A stretch of 64,000 nucleotides of DNA. Origin: Neisseria mucosa. GTDB taxonomy: Bacteria; Pseudomonadota; Gammaproteobacteria; Burkholderiales; Neisseriaceae. A program made the position numbers and the translations under genes. Shown here piece by piece: positions 61,749 to 64,000 of this stretch; position 1 is the stretch's first letter; each line of letters begins with the position of its first letter. The stretch spans positions 1,240,001 through 1,304,000 of the forward strand of contig CP028150.1 of NCBI GenBank assembly GCA_003028315.1, written 5' to 3'. Under the pieces are notes generated by a model that worked only from the letters and a program-made list of their open reading frames with translations, did no database searches and was not told the origin of the DNA.

Positions 61749-61778
61749 CTATAAATATGCGTAACTAGTATAATAATC

Positions 61779-63806
61779 TCACTCCGCACCAAACAACAAC
61801 CCTTCCTTAATCCCCCGAATCCTATCCCTTAACACTGCCGCTTCTTCAAACTGCAAATCCCTAGCCGCCTGCTGCATGGCTTTTTCCAGTTTGGCGATTT
61901 CTTTAATTGCGTCTTCTTCGTTGTGGATTTCTCCAACTTTAACTTTATTTTTGCCTTTCAGACGACCTTTGCCGCCGTCTTCTTCGTGGTACACGCCGTC
62001 GATGATGTCTTTGACCTGTTTCTTAATCTGCTGCGGCACGATACTGTGTTCTTCGTTGAATTTCATCTGTTTTTCGCGGCGGCGTTCGGTTTCGTCGATG
62101 GCGGCTTTCATGGAGTCGGTGATTTTGTCGGCGTACAGGATGGCGACGCCGTTCACGTTGCGCGCGGCGCGGCCTATGGTTTGAATCAGGCTGCGGTGGG
62201 AGCGCAGGAAACCTTCTTTGTCGGCGTCGAGGATGGCGACGAGGGAGACTTCGGGGATGTCCAAGCCTTCGCGCAAGAGGTTGATGCCGACGAGTACGTC
62301 AAACAGTCCGAGCCGCAAATCTCTAATGATTTCAACGCGCTCGACGGTGTCGATGTCGCTGTGCAGGTAGCGTACTTTGATGCCGAGTTCGCTGTAATAG
62401 TCGGTGAGTTGCTCCGCCATGCGTTTGGTGAGGGTGGTAACGAGTACGCGTTCGCCTTTTTGGATGCGGTCGTTGATTTCGCTCATTAAATCATCTACTT
62501 GAGTGGCAACGGGGCGGATGATGATTTGGGGATCGACCAGCCCTGTGGGGCGGACGACTTGTTCGACCACTTGTCCGGCGTGTTCTTCTTCGTATTTGGC
62601 GGGGGTGGCGGAAACGAAGACGGTTTGTGGCATGACTTTTTCAAATTCGTGGAATTTGAGCGGTCGGTTGTCGCGGGCGGAAGGCAGGCGGAAGCCGTAG
62701 TCCACGAGGTTTTGCTTGCGCGATGCGTCGCCTTTGTACATGCCGCCGATTTGGGTTACGGTAACGTGGCTTTCGTCGATGAACATGATGGCGTTGCTTG
62801 GCAGGTAGTCCATCAGTGTGGGCGGCGGTTCGCCTTCTTTTTTGCCGGAGAAGTGGCGGGAGTAGTTTTCGATGCCTTTGCAGAAGCCCATTTCGTAGAG
62901 CATTTCGAGGTCGAAGCGGGTGCGCTGTTCGATGCGTTGTTGTTCGACAGGGCGTTGTTCGCGGGCGAAAAATTCAATGCGTTCGCGCAATTCTTCTTTG
63001 ATGGACTCGCAGGCGCGCAATACGGTGTCGCGCGGGGTAACGTAGTGGCTGGAAGGGAAGACGGTGTAGCGGCCGATGCGCTGGATAAGGCTGCCTGAAA
63101 GCGGGTCGAACATATCGAGGCGGTCGATTTCGTCGTCGAACAGACTGATACGCAAGGCGTTTTCGGAGCTTTCAGCAGGATACACATCAATCACGTCGCC
63201 GCGCACACGGAAGCTGCCGCGTTTGAAGTCCAAATCGCCGCGTTCGTACTGCATGGAAACGAGCGTGGCGATGATGTCGCGCTGCTCGATGGTGTCGCCT
63301 TCTTTGACGGACAACACCATTTGTTGATACTCGGTCGGGTCGCCGATACCGTAAATGGCGGACACGGTGGCGACGATAATCACGTCGTCGCGCGTCATCA
63401 GGTTTTTGGTGGCGGAAAGGCGCATTTGCTCGATGTGTTCGTTGATCGCGCTGTCTTTTTCGATGAACAGGTCGCGGCTGGGCACATAGGCTTCGGGCTG
63501 GTAATAGTCGTAGTAGGAAACAAAATATTCCACCGCGTTTTCGGGGAAAAACTCGCGCATTTCGGCATAAAGCTGGGCGGCAAGGGTTTTGTTGTGCGCC
63601 ATGATGATGGCGGGGCGGCCGCTTTGGGCGATGACGTTCGCCATGGTGTAGGTTTTGCCCGAACCGGTTACGCCGAGCAGGGTTTGGTAGGCAAGGCCGT
63701 CTGAAAGCCCTTCGAGCAGGCCGGCAATGGCGGTGGGCTGGTCGCCGGCGGGTGGGAAGGGCTGGTGGAGTTTGAAGGGGGAGTTTGGGTATTGGATGAC
63801 TTCCAT
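61779..63806 (-). CDS. uvrB: Excinuclease ABC subunit B
   Basis: 675 residues. In nucleotide-excision repair it verifies damage after UvrA loading and recruits UvrC. Walker A is GVTGSGKTYTMAN near residue 43, the beta-hairpin region is YYDYYQPEAYVPSRD, DESHVT is the helicase II motif and QTIGRAARN motif VI. The C-terminal UvrC-interacting coiled coil has AARDLQFEEAAVLRDRI. Three uptake words of different dialects lie inside (61957, 63088, 63694). The IS630 element borders its 3' end. Confidence 0.98.
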   Translation of the reverse strand: MEVIQYPNSPFKLHQPFPPAGDQPTAIAGLLEGLSDGLAYQTLLGVTGSGKTYTMANVIAQSGRPAIIMAHNKTLAAQLYAEMREFFPENAVEYFVSYYDYYQPEAYVPSRDLFIEKDSAINEHIEQMRLSATKNLMTRDDVIIVATVSAIYGIGDPTEYQQMVLSVKEGDTIEQRDIIATLVSMQYERGDLDFKRGSFRVRGDVIDVYPAESSENALRISLFDDEIDRLDMFDPLSGSLIQRIGRYTVFPSSHYVTPRDTVLRACESIKEELRERIEFFAREQRPVEQQRIEQRTRFDLEMLYEMGFCKGIENYSRHFSGKKEGEPPPTLMDYLPSNAIMFIDESHVTVTQIGGMYKGDASRKQNLVDYGFRLPSARDNRPLKFHEFEKVMPQTVFVSATPAKYEEEHAGQVVEQVVRPTGLVDPQIIIRPVATQVDDLMSEINDRIQKGERVLVTTLTKRMAEQLTDYYSELGIKVRYLHSDIDTVERVEIIRDLRLGLFDVLVGINLLREGLDIPEVSLVAILDADKEGFLRSHRSLIQTIGRAARNVNGVAILYADKITDSMKAAIDETERRREKQMKFNEEHSIVPQQIKKQVKDIIDGVYHEEDGGKGRLKGKNKVKVGEIHNEEDAIKEIAKLEKAMQQAARDLQFEEAAVLRDRIRGIKEGLLFGAE

Positions 63807-63847
63807 ATTGCCGCCTGTTTTTGGTTCGGGGAAATGGAGAATTATAG

Positions 63848-63884
63848 CAAAAAGGTCGTCTGAAAATTTTCAGACGACCTTTTG
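63848..63884. terminator. Paired uptake sequences, terminator of trxA
   Basis: AAAAAGGTCGTCTGAAAA and its complement with almost no loop, 13 bases beyond the trxA stop on the minus strand and upstream of uvrB. Confidence 0.8.
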
Positions 63885-63896
63885 CGTTGTTGAAAC

Positions 63897-64000
63897 TTAA
63901 GCCAAAGAAGCGTTTACAAATGCGGTCAATTGACCTTTTGCCAATGCGCCGACTTTGGTAGCAACGTTTTCGCCGTTTTTAAACACCATCAGCGTCGGGA
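63897..64000 (-). CDS. trxA: Thioredoxin, C-terminal part (cut by window end)
   Basis: The visible 34 codons read PTLMVFKNGENVATKVG and a C-terminal part ending NASLA with a TAA at 63897-63899. The PTLMVFKNGE segment with the cis-proline is the thioredoxin-fold signature after the redox-active site. The active-site CGPC lies beyond the window. It probably serves tpx and bcp. Confidence 0.85.
   Translation of the reverse strand, partial: PTLMVFKNGENVATKVGALAKGQLTAFVNASLA

Larger units (their letters stand above)
60849..61753 (+). mobile_element. IS630-family element, about 905 bp
   Basis: Exact inverted ends TATAGTCAATTAAAA (60849-60863) and its complement (61739-61753); IS630 elements duplicate TA. 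Two overlapping frames encode a Tc1/mariner-type DDE transposase with a seven-A slip site. The left end lies 24 bp before the start codon of the P-loop ATPase gene, and the right end 26 bp after uvrB's stop. Confidence 0.92.

Overview
The window looks like a chromosomal segment of a commensal Neisseria, probably of the N. mucosa / N. sicca / N. macacae type. Dozens of copies of the DNA uptake sequence variant AGGTCGTCTGAA occur, mostly as inverted pairs after genes where they double as terminators. That variant is the mucosa-type dialect as I remember it. Gene content and order (hisS-yfgM-der, hemD-hemX-hemY-hemE, hfq, xerD, ftsK, pnp) are betaproteobacterial housekeeping. Two Correia-type elements and one remnant support the genus. 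Nothing was searched against a database; all names rest on motifs, length and context.

Layout. 1-3.5 kb: an AT-rich membrane protein cut by the window edge, rarA, a small basic protein and a small tyrosine phosphatase. 3.55-5.3 kb: an IS200/IS605 element with divergent tnpA and tnpB. 5.5-9.5 kb: a TonB-dependent receptor and an MFS exporter flanking a Correia element. 9.6-21.6 kb: glyA, hemF, tpx, hom, a zinc metallopeptidase, a phosphohexomutase, cysJ and an ECF-type permease. 21.7-29 kb: ftsK, greA, pnp and purC. 29-33 kb: an RTX protein with a Pro/Gln/Lys tract, rfbD, an isolated 31-codon gene, a glutaredoxin-like protein and bfd. 33.3-42 kb: xerD, bcp, a deoxynucleoside kinase, folK, a SirB2-like protein, an mnmM-like methylase, hfq, der, yfgM and hisS. 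42-44 kb: an AT-rich intergenic stretch interrupted by an IS5-family element. 44-55.6 kb: a pseudouridine synthase, cardiolipin synthase, hemE, hemY-hemX-hemD, cbpM-cbpA, corA and an acyl-CoA thioesterase. 55.6-61.8 kb: the most mobile part, with an IS3-family element, a lipoprotein, a gene remnant, an IS110-family transposase, a lone P-loop ATPase and an IS630-family element. 61.8-64 kb: uvrB and the 3' end of trxA.

The genes fall into recognisable systems: haem synthesis (hemF, hemE, hemD, hemX, hemY), metal handling (TonB receptor, bfd, corA, ECF-like permease), thiol peroxidases and redox proteins (tpx, bcp, glutaredoxin-like, trxA), chromosome maintenance (rarA, ftsK, xerD, uvrB) and RNA metabolism (pnp, hfq, greA, mnmM-like, pseudouridine synthase, der, hisS).

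The strongest candidates for a second look are: the isolated P-loop ATPase between an IS110 transposase and an IS630 element; the guide-RNA-type ends of the TnpB and IS110 elements; the isolated 31-codon transcription unit with a long leader; the promoter-hairpin arrangement ahead of greA; the nested inverted repeat in the pnp leader; the RTX protein with Cys-Pro-Pro motifs; and uptake sequences of other Neisseriaceae dialects in tnpB, uvrB and der.
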